A stretch of DNA of 27,500 bases from Prorocentrum cordatum (GCA_963575745.1 CAUYUJ010018870.1:65328-92827), one strand, 5' to 3'; counted from the stretch's first letter, positions 1-8,530 are shown. Notes: a model not told the origin generated them from the letters alone. Translations and numbers: made by a program.

Positions 1-1
1 C

Positions 2-35
<34 letters not shown>

Positions 36-55
36 ATGTGGTGGTGGTGGTGGTG

Positions 56-89
<34 letters not shown>

Positions 90-97
90 GAGCAGTC

Positions 98-154
<57 letters not shown>

Positions 155-190
155 GTCGTAGTAGTAGTAGTAGGAGGTGGTGGAGGAGGA
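1..190. repeat. GTA/TAG triplet microsatellite with internal GGT block
   Basis: Nearly pure GTA (TAG) triplets fill 1-180, interrupted by a GGT run at about 40-65, and grade into GGA/GGT-rich sequence by 190. Forward translation gives poly-Val/Gly, an artefact of the triplet. The tract continues beyond the left window edge. The internal switch from GTA to GGT looks like expansion of a mutated unit inside the older array. Confidence 0.95.
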
Positions 191-1350
191 ACCAGTGGCA
201 ATGCCAGTTCTCGATCTGATCAAGCCTCCTCCCCAGCTCAGAAGGCGGTCGAGACGAGGATGCCCCACAGCAGTGGACCTTATGAACTACATGACATGAC
301 AAGCTGAGGATCCCACCAAGATTGTGTGTTGCGATGTTAACTAAAACTGCGATAAACCCATTGGACACGCAGGCCAGCGATACGCAGCTTGGCAGCGATG
401 ACAAGTTTGCGAACTTCACCCTTATTGAGAGCTGAAAGCCACTCAGGTCCCTCGCGACACAACACCGACTGTCAGACCAAACCATACCAGCTGAATGCTG
501 CGAGATAATGCCCCCGACGATTGCCGACCAAGGAGGAAGACATACGCCACAACACTATGTGTGCCGAGAAAAGTGGACAAACACAGTTGAATGGTATAAC
601 GCACCTTTGAACGCAAAGTGCACTTATAGACTCAAACTCACCACGCGCAGAGCTTTACTATGAAGAGCGCAGGCCGACCCGAGTATACGAGCAACATCTC
701 CTCACACCGCTGGGAAACCAGCGGCTGGGCGAACGGCAAGACCGGATCCACCCGAACCTTACTGCCGAGCCACAATCCACCCACCAAAGGCGTTACGTAG
801 TGTCACAACATCCGCCCGCGCCAGGCCACGCAGGGAATCTGAAATACGGCGCCTGCACAATGACCAATGTAAGTGGTGCACCTCCACACATGCCACACCG
901 AGCGATCGTGAAATGAACGGTTGAGATACACAGTGCGAACATTAGAGCGAAGTGACCAAACAGCAAAACAGCACACATTGATTGCCACACAACACAAGAC
1001 TGGAAATACGCCCGAGATGGGTTCGGAGAAAGGCCATTCGGCACATCGCCCACCCCAGGGCGGACCGTGGCCAACACGCGCGGGACAAGGTACAACAGCT
1101 GCACGAGCCAGTTGAAGATGAGAATGACCCAGCTCAAGATTGGCCTGGCCCGACCTATCACCTGCAGGTGCGCGACGGTCATGAAAACTGTTCGGACCTG
1201 GCTCGGCACGTTCGCCCCGCCCGTCGCCGACCCGCAGCCGAGGAGAGACCAGAACTGTGGGTAGCCACAGGCGCGTCACGAGGAGGCGACGAGGCAGGAC
1301 CCATGACGCGCTTGAGCCAAAAGAGGATCTACGCGCCTTGGGCCCCATGT
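190..1350. other. Anonymous intergenic DNA, no supported gene
   Basis: This stretch is not low-complexity and shows no tandem repeat. A minus-strand frame is open from about 1209 to 793 (138 codons, hydrophobic). It starts at a GTG, with the first ATG ten codons in, and an overlapping minus-strand frame is also open. I recognise neither product. A minus-strand frame near 340-480 reads like an amphipathic helix but is short and bounded by stops. The only distinctive signal is the spliced-leader-like match at 1311-1333. Confidence 0.5.
1311..1333 (-). other. Possible relict dinoflagellate spliced-leader sequence
   Basis: Read on the minus strand, this site contains an exact 12-base match to the 3' end of the conserved dinoflagellate spliced leader (TTTTGGCTCAAG). 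It is preceded by CGTAG and CC, in the same order as in the leader but with three extra bases (AT between CGTAG and CC; TC where the leader has a single A). Established knowledge: leaders are trans-spliced to mRNA 5' ends, and reverse-transcribed mRNAs reinserted in the genome carry relict leaders. A decayed relict here would point to a retroposed sequence reading leftward into 1310-790. Chance is possible: about 0.003 matches of this 12-mer are expected in the window. Confidence 0.45.
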
Positions 1351-1354
1351 GCTT

Positions 1355-1730
1355 GAGGAGGAGGAGGAGGAGGAGGAGGAGGAGGAGGGGGAGGAAGAGG
1401 AGGAGGAGGATGAGGCGGAGGAGGAGGAGGAGGAGGAGGGGGAGGAGGAGGCGGAGGAGGAGGAGGAGGAGGCGGCGGGAGGAGGAGGAGGAGGAGGAGG
1501 AGGAGGAGGGAGGAGGAGGAGGAGGAGGAGGAGGAGGAGGAGGGGCAGAGGAGGAGGAGGAGGAGGAGGGGGAGGAGGAGGTGGAGGAGGAGGAGGGGGA
1601 GGAGGCGGAGGAGGCGGAGGAGGAGGAGAGGGGTATGAGGAGGAGGAGGATGAGGAGGAGGAGGAGGAGGAGGAGGAGGAGGAGGAGGAGGAGAGGAGGA
1701 GGAGGATGAGGGGAGGAGGAGGAGGAGGTG
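1355..1730. repeat. Long GGA polypurine microsatellite
   Basis: About 375 bases of GGA triplets with scattered GGG, GCG and ATG variants; it is the longest GGA tract in the window. The plus strand is almost all purine. GGA repeats are known to form intramolecular G-quadruplexes, and mirror-symmetric polypurine tracts can form triplexes, so this is a candidate unusual-structure site. Glu, Gly or Arg homopolymer frames are artefacts. Confidence 0.95.
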
Positions 1731-1749
1731 GTACAGATAGACCCGGGGG

Positions 1750-1925
1750 TACAGGCAACCCGCAGAGTAAGGATGGGCAACCTCTCCAAGGCTGCCCTTG
1801 GCACCCTTGCCTCCTCGGCCCATCCTCAGCGCTTTCGCTGGCCAGCCTCGCCCGAAGAGCGTTCACCTGGGCCTCCAAGGCCCTCGTATGCTTGCCGCAC
1901 ATCCTTATGATACGGGTTGACTGTA
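1750..1925 (+). mobile_element. Short inverted-repeat element, family A copy 1 (176 bp)
   Basis: The left end reads TACAGGCAACCCGC and the right end ATACGGGTTGACTGTA; the ends are inverted complements apart from a few mismatches. Inside, GGATGGGC and GCCCATCC form a second inverted pair. Interior sequence (CCTTGCATCCTT-like and TTTCGCTGGCC-like blocks) is shared with copies at 7914, 16146 and 16544. There is no coding capacity. CAGT-starting termini next to TA are what Tc1/mariner elements and their non-autonomous derivatives (MITEs) show, so a TA-targeting MITE is the best interpretation. It lies immediately after the long GGA tract. Confidence 0.75.
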
Positions 1926-1929
1926 TGGC

Positions 1930-2230
1930 CCAAGCTTGCAGCTTTCTCTCTGGACTTGTTTCTTTTTCTTCTTATTATTTGTCTTCTTCTTCTTATTTGT
2001 TTCTTCTTCTTCTGATAGGTATTATGATTCTCTTTTTTCTTCTTCACACACGCACACACGCAACAGCGGTTTCTGGAGCGGTGTCTGGCGGTTTCCTGTA
2101 GGTTTCTCCTGGAGTCTCTTCGGTTCCCATTCCGCTCCCTTGGCGTTTCTTCACGCACCGAGCGCGAACACATGGGTACCGCCTGAGACATCCTCACCCC
2201 CGTGCTGATGTTAGTGCAGGTTTCGGCAGT
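1930..2230. other. Pyrimidine-rich TTC tract and anonymous DNA
   Basis: About 1955-2045 is TTC/TTTC-rich on the plus strand, with a short CA-repeat-like patch at 2045-2060. The remainder to 2230 includes loosely repeated TTTCTGGAG/GTTTCCTG-like words. I see no gene here. Confidence 0.6.
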
Positions 2231-2549
2231 TTGTTGCTAGGTGTCCGAACGCCCCCGCGGATCCATCCGATTTTTGTTGCGCTCCTCGCGGAGCTGAAAT
2301 CAATGGCGAGCTCAAGCAAAAGAAACGCCGGGTCGAGTCACAATGTGGGGCGTGGGGGGGACCAGACCAGGATAAGTGCAGACAGTGAACGAAGAAGAAG
2401 GACCCCCCAGGAGGCGAGGCAGGTAGGTCCCCTCCCTTCCTCTCCCTTCTTCTCCTCCTCCACCTCCTCCTCCTCCTCCACCCCGAGGTTGTTTGTCCTC
2501 CTCCTCCTTTTTGACGTTGCACGGACATGGATCAGGGATCGTTGCGTTT

Positions 2550-2625
2550 TTCCTTCTCCTCCTCCCCCTCCTCCTCCTCTTCCTCCTCCTCCTCCTCCTC
2601 CTCCTCCTCCTCCTCCTCCTCCATC
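2550..2625. repeat. TCC microsatellite
   Basis: A run of TCC triplets, pyrimidine on the plus strand and so opposite in orientation to the GGA tract at 1355. Shorter TCC runs lie just upstream (about 2436-2513), and mixed pyrimidine sequence continues at 2695-2735 and 2819-2868. Confidence 0.9.
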
Positions 2626-2759
2626 CTTCGAGGTTCGATGATCGAGGTCGCTTGTCCGTTTTGAACAATTTGTTGCGTCCTCGAGAGGCCTCTCTTCTCC
2701 TCCCCCTCCCTTCTCCTCTTCTCTTTCTCCCCGTCGTCGCAAGGGTAGTCAGTGTCCCA

Positions 2760-2812
2760 GTTTTTCCCAACAATCCGGTGTTCGGTTCTCGTCTTGAATA
2801 GAGCTCTGTGGT
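2760..2812 (+). repeat. Dispersed repeat, copy 1 (partner at 7042-7092)
   Basis: A block beginning TTTTTCCCAACA and running through GGTGTTCGGTTCTCGT to TTGAATAGAG is echoed at 7042-7092 with small substitutions. Both copies are followed by pyrimidine-rich sequence. The full boundaries cannot be set from two copies, and no coding function is seen. Confidence 0.55.
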
Positions 2813-2879
2813 ATCCTTTTCTTCCCCTTCTCCATCTCCTCCCCCCTCCTCCTGCCTCCTCCTGCGCTGCTCCCTGGGT

Positions 2880-3026
2880 GGCTGCGAACTGCGTAACTGT
2901 CGCTACTTTCGTGGGCTCCTGGGAGGTCCAGCGGAGTGGAGGCGTACGCGCATCCAGCAGACTTCGCAGCTCCCGGGCTGGCTTCGAACTGCGCAATTGT
3001 CGCCATTATCGGGGGCTCCTGGGAGG
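2880..3026 (+). repeat. Two diverged 47-bp direct repeats, 100-bp period
   Basis: 2880-2926 and 2980-3026 both read as a GCGAACTGCG(C/T)AA(C/T)TGTCGC-like block ending in GGGCTCCTGGGAGG, with roughly 80% identity by eye. The second copy runs straight into the GGA tract at 3021, so its terminal GGGAGG may have seeded that microsatellite. Confidence 0.7.
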
Positions 3027-3183
3027 AGGAGGAGGAGGAGGAGGAAGAGGAGGAGGAGGAGGAGGAGGAGGAGGGAGGAGGAGGGAGGAGCAGGAGGAGG
3101 AGGAGGAGGAGGAGGAGGAGGAGGAGGAAGAGGAGGAGGAAGAGGAGTATTGGGAGGGGGAGGAGGAAGAGGAGGAGAAGCAG
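3021..3183. repeat. GGA microsatellite
   Basis: GGA triplets with AGA and GGG variants, purine on the plus strand. The homopolymeric Glu, Arg and Gly frames are artefacts. Confidence 0.93.
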
Positions 3184-3231
3184 GGGACGGGGCACGATTG
3201 GTCAGCCACGCCACCTACGTTTGGGATTTGT

Positions 3232-3263
3232 TGGATAGCGTGTCGCGGGCGACACGCTATCCA
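3232..3263. repeat. Perfect 15-bp inverted repeat (hairpin)
   Basis: The left arm TGGATAGCGTGTCGC and right arm GCGACACGCTATCCA are exact complements around a 2-base GG centre. A perfect palindrome this size is rare by chance. As single-stranded DNA or RNA it would form a very stable stem. It sits in otherwise unremarkable DNA just after the GGA tract. It may be a residue of a foldback element, a structured RNA or a recombination product. Confidence 0.9.
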
Positions 3264-3269
3264 TTCGCA

Positions 3270-4000
3270 GGGCATGGCGCGTCGCTGGGGCCGCCGCCAC
3301 GACGCGCTAAATTTACAAATTGACCGTATCCCCCTCCCATGCCACACTCTTGCCAGCACGGGCTCATTGCTGGCCGTCGCGTGTTTTTGAATGTCCCGGA
3401 GTGGGAGGGTCGGGCAATTATTTGGGCGTCTCTGCAAGGGGAACGTCACGCTGGCCTTACCTTCCTGGGTAGTTCGGCGGCCTTCCAACCCCTCCTACAC
3501 GTGATGATATTTCGGGTCTTACCTCAAATGGGGTTCCCCTTGTTACTGATTGCCGCCATCCAGAGTTATACATGAGGATGTGGGTCCAAATCTACTTGTG
3601 TGGCCCTCGCGAAATTGGGTTCTGGGCGTCGCGTGGCATGAACCAGGCTGCCCCCGTATCCCTTTGTTTTTTCTGTCGCTCGCTACCCGCCTATAGCTGG
3701 AGATTATGTGGGAGCAATCGGGGATGAAATGGGCCTCGTTGCGCGACGAGTAATTCCACACCCGAATTTGTCTTGGCTTGTTGATTCTTCGCTCGCTGGG
3801 TTGTTGGACTCTTTTCGAGTACTGTGAAGTGTGTTCTCGTCTCTGTCGCCGAGAAGACGAAGGAGGACATGGGAAGTGGTAGCCAGGCTTGTTTCGTTGG
3901 GGGTGATGTCTTCGGCGTTGGGGAAGCACCTGGGCGTTTACCGTGGACCTGGGGGGCATGGACCAGAGCTGGGAGGTGCCCCGCAACGAGCTCTTCTGGC
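3270..4000. other. Anonymous DNA, no supported gene
   Basis: Mixed-composition DNA. The minus-strand frame 4013-3543 is open for 156 codons but is rich in Arg, Ser, His and Gln, with no recognisable domain. Plus-strand frames are interrupted. No repeat pair was found elsewhere in the window. Confidence 0.45.
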
Positions 4001-4005
4001 GAGGG

Positions 4006-4443
4006 CTACGCATGTGCGTGAGAGCGGCGGGGCACGGGCTGATCTAGAACGCCGGGCCGCACAATCCGCGGCGTTTCCTTGTCCAGCCCCATGCTGGCCA
4101 ATTCTGCCCTCCCTCCTTTGCGGCGTTTCGCGCAGAACGGCTGGCCCTCCAGAGCATGCAGAGTACCCCCTTCAATGCGATCACATCTGACGCGTTGAAG
4201 TCCAAGGAGCCGTTCGGCTTCGGCATCTGAGCCCGCTCCCCTGGTCCTGGACAGCAGGGCCGCCAGTTTAGGAATGCCCTGACGTGCCCCACCAGTGATG
4301 TAGCTCGTCACCTGCTGGATGAGGCCGAACACGGCTAGCGTGCAATACCCCAGAGCCAGAACTGATTTCGGAGTGAAGCCGCCCACAGGGTGGTCCAGAG
4401 TCATGGCGCCACTGCTGCCGTACAGCCAGCTCGTGGAAGTCAT
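4006..4443 (-). CDS. Possible small hypothetical membrane protein (145 codons)
   Basis: This minus-strand ORF starts with ATG at 4443, has an in-frame TAG three codons upstream, and ends at TAG at 4006. Codon use is mixed with high third-position GC, and the sequence is not repeat-derived, unlike most ORFs here. Residues about 27-49 form a hydrophobic stretch (SVLALGYCTLAVFGLIQQ) that could be one transmembrane helix after a short polar N-terminus. The C-terminal half is Arg-rich and less convincing; an alternative minus frame is open at 4044-4292, so a splice or frame change around 4230-4290 is possible. An AG lies just before the start, as expected for trans- or cis-splicing. I do not recognise the family, and a chance ORF is a real alternative. 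Confidence 0.3.
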   Translation of the reverse strand: MTSTSWLYGSSGAMTLDHPVGGFTPKSVLALGYCTLAVFGLIQQVTSYITGGARQGIPKLAALLSRTRGAGSDAEAERLLGLQRVRCDRIEGGTLHALEGQPFCAKRRKGGRAELASMGLDKETPRIVRPGVLDQPVPRRSHAHA

Positions 4444-4773
4444 GAAATTCTAGCTCGAGGTCGGACAGTGCCTCGCTGTTTCCTTAGGTCTGCATGCGCT
4501 CCGTTGCTTTTGTTGCTGGCTAGCCCCCTCAGGGCTCCTTTGGATTTCACGGCCGTTCCCATGGATTTCGCGGCTCGGCTTGAAAACATATTGGCCTCGT
4601 TCGTTATTAATCGTTCCTGATGTCGGCAGGCTGATTGTACCCCGTACTCTAGAGTCTAATGTTGCCTCGCCCCAACTAAAGAAACCACTGAACGGCTGCT
4701 TCGGCAGCTGCAGTGTCACGATTCCGTTCCCGTGCTCCAAGCCGCTTGTTGTTGACCTTTTTTTTTCTGGGGT

Positions 4774-4964
4774 CTCGAGGGACAAACAATAACATAACCA
4801 TAAACTTTCGGAGTTCCGAACGGATTTCTTTGGCCAGCGCTGGAGGCGCATCTGGCGCCGCCCCTGGCGCGCTCCGCTCGCCAGGGCGGGGGGGTCCAGC
4901 GCCGATCCGAGAAATCCGCACGGACCTCCAACAGGTTATTTTATGTTATTGTTTGTTCCCCGAG
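4774..4964. mobile_element. Long-armed foldback element, family B copy 1 (191 bp)
   Basis: The ends CTCGAGGGACAAACAATAAC and, inverted, CTCGGGGAACAAACAATAAC start arms of about 70 bp that are about 80% complementary. The arms continue through GGAG(T/G)TCCG and CGGATTTCT to GCGCTGG. Inside, CCCTGGCG (4862-4869) and CGCCAGGG (4879-4886) form a nested stem, so nearly the whole element can fold into one hairpin. A second copy lies at 9268-9440. It has no ORF. It could be a non-autonomous foldback DNA element or a hairpin-RNA locus. Confidence 0.75.
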
Positions 4965-5369
4965 TGCTGCAGTCCTTGAATCGGTCTGCAACGTCTGGCT
5001 TACTACTCGCTTTTTTCCTGCTCCTCTGTCCGGTGTTGCATGTGCCGGATTTGAGTGGGCGGTCAGCGATATCCGTCGTACGTTCAGATGTCTTGAGCTC
5101 GAGCCTCTTTTCCAGCTGTTTCTGCGTCTTCCCCCATTCTTCGCTGCCGTTGCTGGCCGTCACTGCTTACTCCCTACCCGTCCATTCTGCAACCCCCAGA
5201 TTGCCAGCATTGCTCTTTTCTACGACGTGTTGTTTGCATGGTTCTACACAATGAAAGCCACACGGTTAGTTGCTCATGCCAATCCAATGCTATATGACCG
5301 CGCACAACGTCCATGGGGGACAACCGTAGCCAAGGCGTACTTTAAGGTTGGCTCTCGTATATTTATGGG

Positions 5370-5547
5370 GTTGTGATGCCTCCTCCTCCTCCTCCTCCTC
5401 CTCCTCCCCTTCCTCCTCCTTCCCTTCCTCCTCCTCCTCCTCCTCCTCCTCCTCCTCCTCCTCCTCCTCCTCCTCCTCCTCCCCTTCCTCCCCTTCCTCC
5501 TCCCCCTCCTCCTCCCCTTCCTCCTCCTCCCCTTCCTCCTCCTCCTT
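5370..5547. repeat. TCC microsatellite
   Basis: TCC triplets with CCT/CTT variants, pyrimidine on the plus strand. Poly-Ser, Pro and Gly frames are artefacts. Polypyrimidine sequence continues sparsely to about 5680 and could serve as the 3' end of an intron preceding the exon-like segment at 5686. Confidence 0.93.
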
Positions 5548-5685
5548 GCGAAAGCATCAGGGAACCCACTAGAACGCCCTGCTCCTCTGCCTCCTACTTC
5601 TCTGCCGCGCTCCCAGGTGGCAGGCAGCACGTGGGCCTCCTGCTTCTTCCTCCCTCTCTCCTCGAGCCTCCCTCCTCTCCCTCCT

Positions 5686-5793
5686 TGAGAGGCGCACCAT
5701 TTGGACTGCGATTTCCTCCTCAAGTACTTCGACCTCCGCCAGAAGTACCGTGCGGAGGAGCTCGATTCCATCGCAGATGCCAAGGCTCGCAGC
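5686..5793 (+). CDS. Possible internal exon of a dinoflagellate coiled-coil protein
   Basis: The frame with GAC at 5704 reads DCDFLLKYFDLRQKYRAEEL then DSIADAKA. It is strongly helical and charged, quite unlike the surrounding repeat-derived frames. From memory of family style, dinoflagellates have large multi-copy coiled-coil proteins with recurring CDFL..NF..R...R..E blocks followed by an AKA..SGA motif; here the AKA is kept but the SGA part is not. The segment is preceded by polypyrimidine DNA and an AG, consistent with a splice acceptor. It is followed by a possible GC donor after AAG, a class dinoflagellates use. The rest of the gene is not visible, so this is an isolated or captured exon, or a pseudo-exon. 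Exact ends are uncertain. Confidence 0.4.
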
Positions 5794-5865
5794 GGGAAGG
5801 GGCCGCCATCCCTCCCCCTTCTTCTCCTTCCCCTCCCTCTCTTCCTTCGACCTCGAGAAAGCTTC

Positions 5866-6073
5866 CCACCAGTGCGAAGAGTGCGCTGGCCAACATTCGA
5901 GAAGGGAAGCACCCTAAGAGGGAGGCTAGCCTGTCAAACGAACTGACTTGGGGAGTCTTCCGATCCATTTCCTTCATCGAGAGGACTCGCGGGCAACTTG
6001 CTTGTGCCCTCATGGCTAGACTCTCTAGAATCCCTTCACCACCACCTACGACGGGGGAGGCCCTTGATGGCTG
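5866..6073 (+). CDS. Possible 3' coding segment, unrecognised
   Basis: After an AG-containing pyrimidine-rich stretch, one plus frame stays open from about 5866 to TGA at 6071-6073. It reads helically (for example SAKSALANIREGKHPKREAS) with balanced composition and no repeat origin. It could be a terminal exon downstream of the segment at 5686, but the frames are not obviously connected and I recognise no family. Overlapping frames are also partly open. Confidence 0.2.
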
Positions 6074-6079
6074 ACTCGT

Positions 6080-6900
6080 TTGTCTTTTCTGATCGCCCCT
6101 CTGGCTCCTGCCACAGGTGAGAGCACCCAAGGCGGTGGCGTAAGCGACCCAGATCAGAGGGAGGTGCGCCGCCCGCCGACTTGCCCTCTTGCCCGAGGGC
6201 GTTCGTTTCCCGTGGACGCGTTCCAGTCGGCGCCCAGACCTCCCCCTTCGCCCCCCACATCCTTCACGTCCCTCCCAGTCCTATCCCTCCCGCACTCCCA
6301 TGCGCCCTCTCCGCTCCCTGTCTCTCCTCCTCCTCCTCCTCCTCCTCCGCCTCCCTCCTCCTCCTTTCTTATGTTGGGCAAGCATGAACGACGAAGCTAT
6401 TGCATGTCTGTGCTGTAGGGAGAAATTCGAGAAGTACCGACTTCTGCCATAGGGCAGCAAATGGTCCTTCTCGTCCTCGTCCTCATCCTCCTATGTACGC
6501 AGCTTCCCTTTTCCGACTGCGCATAGCACGATGTGGTCTTCTGTGGAGTTAGTTCCAGGTCGGCTATGACACTCGTCCGCGGATTGAGAACAATCAGCGC
6601 AATGGGAAGGGATGGGAGGGATGAAGCGGATGTCAGATATGGCGCGAGCGCACCTAGCTTGCCCTTCCCTATCTCTCTCCTGCCCGTACTCCTCCCCGTG
6701 CCTAGTGGACGCAGTCGTTGGGGCAAGTTTGGAGTGATCGGTCGCCATGACACGCCCCCAGCCTCTCGCGTGCGCCGGTGCGCCCAAATGGTGAGTTGAC
6801 GGGCTTGTTCCTGCCGATCCACAGTTGATTGCTCCGGCTCTTTGGTCTGATTCTGCTTGTAACTGCTGATTGCCGACACTTTTCTCCTTCGCTGACCGAA
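6080..6900. other. Anonymous DNA with a short TCC tract
   Basis: A TCC run occupies about 6326-6366 and short TCC/TCG runs lie near 6470-6490. The rest is mixed DNA. A GTGAGT at about 6790 would make a good splice donor for the plus frame that ends there, but no convincing exon precedes it. No gene is supported. Confidence 0.45.
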
Positions 6901-6919
6901 AAAGACGTCGAGGGGTTCC

Positions 6920-7000
6920 AACTGGCCCAAGAGTTTCCCAAAATATCCCCAAACCGCCCCAAGACGGCCCGATGGAACGCCAGGAGCGCCCAAGAAGGTC
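6920..7000 (-). repeat. Degenerate GGCCTCTTGGG-type repeat, inverted block
   Basis: Read on the minus strand, this block shows the G/T-rich words (CCGTCTTGGGG, TTTGGGGATATTTTGGG) that dominate 11115-11635 and 13185-13665. It is the reverse-orientation representative of that family and merges with the dispersed repeat at 7042. Confidence 0.55.
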
Positions 7001-7041
7001 AGAGATTACACCCCGACAGCTTCAGGATGATCCTTTTGTGG

Positions 7042-7092
7042 TTTTTCCCCCAACATCCTGTGGTGTTGGGTCTTCGTTTTGAAGAGACAGCG
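7042..7092 (+). repeat. Dispersed repeat, copy 2 (partner at 2760-2812)
   Basis: It contains TTTTTCCC, AACATCC, GTGTTGGGTCTTCGT and TTGAAGAGA in the same order as the copy at 2760, and pyrimidine-rich DNA again follows. Confidence 0.55.
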
Positions 7093-7156
7093 CCCCGCGT
7101 TCCGTCCTTCCTTCCTCCTCCCCATTCCTCCTCCTCTCATCATCAGCATCATCACC

Positions 7157-7575
7157 CTCGTTTTGGTACACCCGTCACACGTTTCGTGGCCCCATAGGGA
7201 GCTCCAGCCAAATCCCCAGTGGCGCAGCCCGCATGTGGGCGACAGCCTTGTTTCGGCACACCCCTCACACATGTCGTGGCCCCCCAGGGAGCTCCAGCCA
7301 AGTCCCCAGTGGCGCCGCCCGCATGTGGGCCCAACATCTACTTAGGCACACCCCTCACACATGTCGTGGCCCCACTGGGAGCTCCACCCATGGCCCCAGT
7401 GACACCGCCCGCATGCTTCCCCCACAACCCATTTCGGCACACCCCTCACACGTCCCGTGGCCCCATATGGAGCTTCACCGAAGGCCCCAGTGCCACCGCC
7501 CGCATGCCCCGCCCCCCGCTCATTTCGACACACCGCTTACACGTTTCGTGGCCCCAGAGGGAGCTCCACCGATGA
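7157..7575 (+). repeat. 90-bp tandem array, conserved-core family, array 1
   Basis: Five units with an almost constant 90-bp period, marked by the (G/A)T(T/G)TCGTGGCCCC motif at about 7181, 7271, 7361, 7452 and 7542. Each unit has a core of about 50 bp (TTTCGTGGCCCCATAGGGAG, then CTCCACCGAAGGCCCCAGTG, then CCGCCCGCATG). A linker of about 40 bp contains TTCGGCACACCCCTCACAC. The period is a multiple of three, which keeps frames open and produces artefactual Pro-rich ORFs. The right flank (TACAACTGC, then GGGTCCTTCGCCAGGCT at about 7595-7612) is also found at the end of the array at 19145-20090. Confidence 0.9.
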
Positions 7576-7594
7576 CGGTATCTACAACTGCGGT

Positions 7595-7613
7595 GGGTCC
7601 TTCGCCAGGCTGA
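7595..7613 (+). repeat. Shared right flank of array 1
   Basis: GGGTCCTTCGCCAGGCT follows the last array unit after a CTACAACTGCGGT stretch. The same flank follows the last unit of array 2 (about 20120-20145). A shared boundary implies that the arrays were copied as part of a larger unit, not expanded independently at each site. Confidence 0.65.
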
Positions 7614-7614
7614 T

Positions 7615-7847
7615 GTTGTTGGTGACTTGATCCTCCTCTTCCCCGTTGTTCTCATCATTCCTCCTCACTCCCTCTTCCTCCTCCTACCCCTGCTATTCGC
7701 AGCCGTCCTGCTCCTGTGACTTTTTCACTGGTGCACCCTGGCCCAAACATCGACCGTTTGACCCCCCCATCACGCCTCCAGCAGCCACCTCGCTGGCACC
7801 GAAGCCCACGACGCCCATACTTCGGGCACGACCGCCCTCAAGCACGA
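7615..7847. other. Pyrimidine-rich anonymous DNA
   Basis: CT-rich sequence (about 7630-7710) then mixed DNA. No gene or repeat partner is seen. Confidence 0.5.
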
Positions 7848-8154
7848 TACGCCAGGCTCTGAATACATACAGAACTTGAGCGCGCGCGCGAAGCGCGGGT
7901 GCGATGGGTCCAGTACAGTCAACCCGCATGATCAGGGTGGCCATCTTTTCCAAGGTACCATTGCATCCTTGCTTCCTCGGTCCATCCTTGGCCACTTTCG
8001 TTGGCCGCGCCCCGCTCGAGAAGCTTCGAAATGGGCGTCCAAGGCCTTTGCATCCTTATCGAACATCCTTGCTATACAGGCCGACTGCATACGCCAGGCT
8101 CCGAAGACATACAGAACTTGAGCGCGCGCGAAGCGCGGGTGCGATGGTTCCAGT
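7848..8154 (+). repeat. Pair of 65-bp direct repeats enclosing a family A element
   Basis: 7848-7914 and 8090-8154 both run from TACGCCAGGCT through ACATACAGAACTTGAGCGCG to CCAGTA, with only a few substitutions and a CG-dinucleotide length change. The 176-bp family A element fills the gap. Repeats this long are far beyond a transposon target duplication. The arrangement suggests a segment containing the element was tandemly duplicated and partly lost, or that the element inserted between pre-existing duplicates. Confidence 0.85.
7914..8089 (+). mobile_element. Short inverted-repeat element, family A copy 2 (176 bp)
   Basis: The left end TACAGTCAACCCGCATG matches the family terminus exactly. 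The right end (GCCGACTGCA) has several substitutions compared with GGGTTGACTGTA. Interior blocks CCTTGCTTCCTCGGTCCATC, CCACTTTCGTTGGCC and GGCCTTTGCATCCTTAT match the other copies. The length equals copy 1. There is no coding capacity. Confidence 0.75.
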
Positions 8155-8530
8155 AGTTCTTGCTTGGTCATCGTCCAACCTCCGCCTCCCCAGGCCCACG
8201 CCCTCTCCGGAGCGGGTGCAGTACCTCCGCTTGTTGTGTTGGTACGCCGGTGTTGCTGGAACTGGTGCCCGGTTGCGGTTCGGGTCGTCCCTGCGTCCGC
8301 GCGGGCCATGGCAGTGTAGCTGGGTCCGCCACGAGAGCCGCGATGACGAGGAGAAGTTCAGAGGAGGGAGGAGGGAAGGACGGAGCAGTAGAGAGATGAT
8401 GCAGGGGCCTAATCCACTTGTCAGGGCATGTGTGTTCGTTTCCCATGCCACCCGCTGAACCTGTCAATATTTTCGGCGGGTCTATTTTCTGTCAGGAGCA
8501 CAGTGCAGCACAATGTCATACTTGATAAGC
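8155..8530. other. Anonymous DNA
   Basis: Mixed-composition DNA with no repeat partner found. Open frames on both strands are short or overlap the family A element; none resembles a known domain. Confidence 0.45.

Noticed and set aside
793-1209. Hydrophobic minus-strand ORF of 138 codons downstream of the leader-like site
   Set aside because: It starts at GTG, another minus frame overlaps it, composition is Cys/Val/Leu-heavy and no family is recognised. Not listed as a gene.
1257-2101. Poly-Arg, poly-Glu, poly-Gly, poly-Pro and poly-Ser ORFs over GGA/TCC tracts (also at 2231-3390, 5274-5572, 8421-8764, 9027-9515, 10904-11245, 17791-18313)
   Set aside because: Homopolymer frames of triplet microsatellites, open in all frames on both strands, with no domain outside the repeat.
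7157-7575. CRISPR-like array
   Set aside because: Units of 90 bp with a ~50-bp core and related, not unique, linkers; eukaryotic context and no associated genes.
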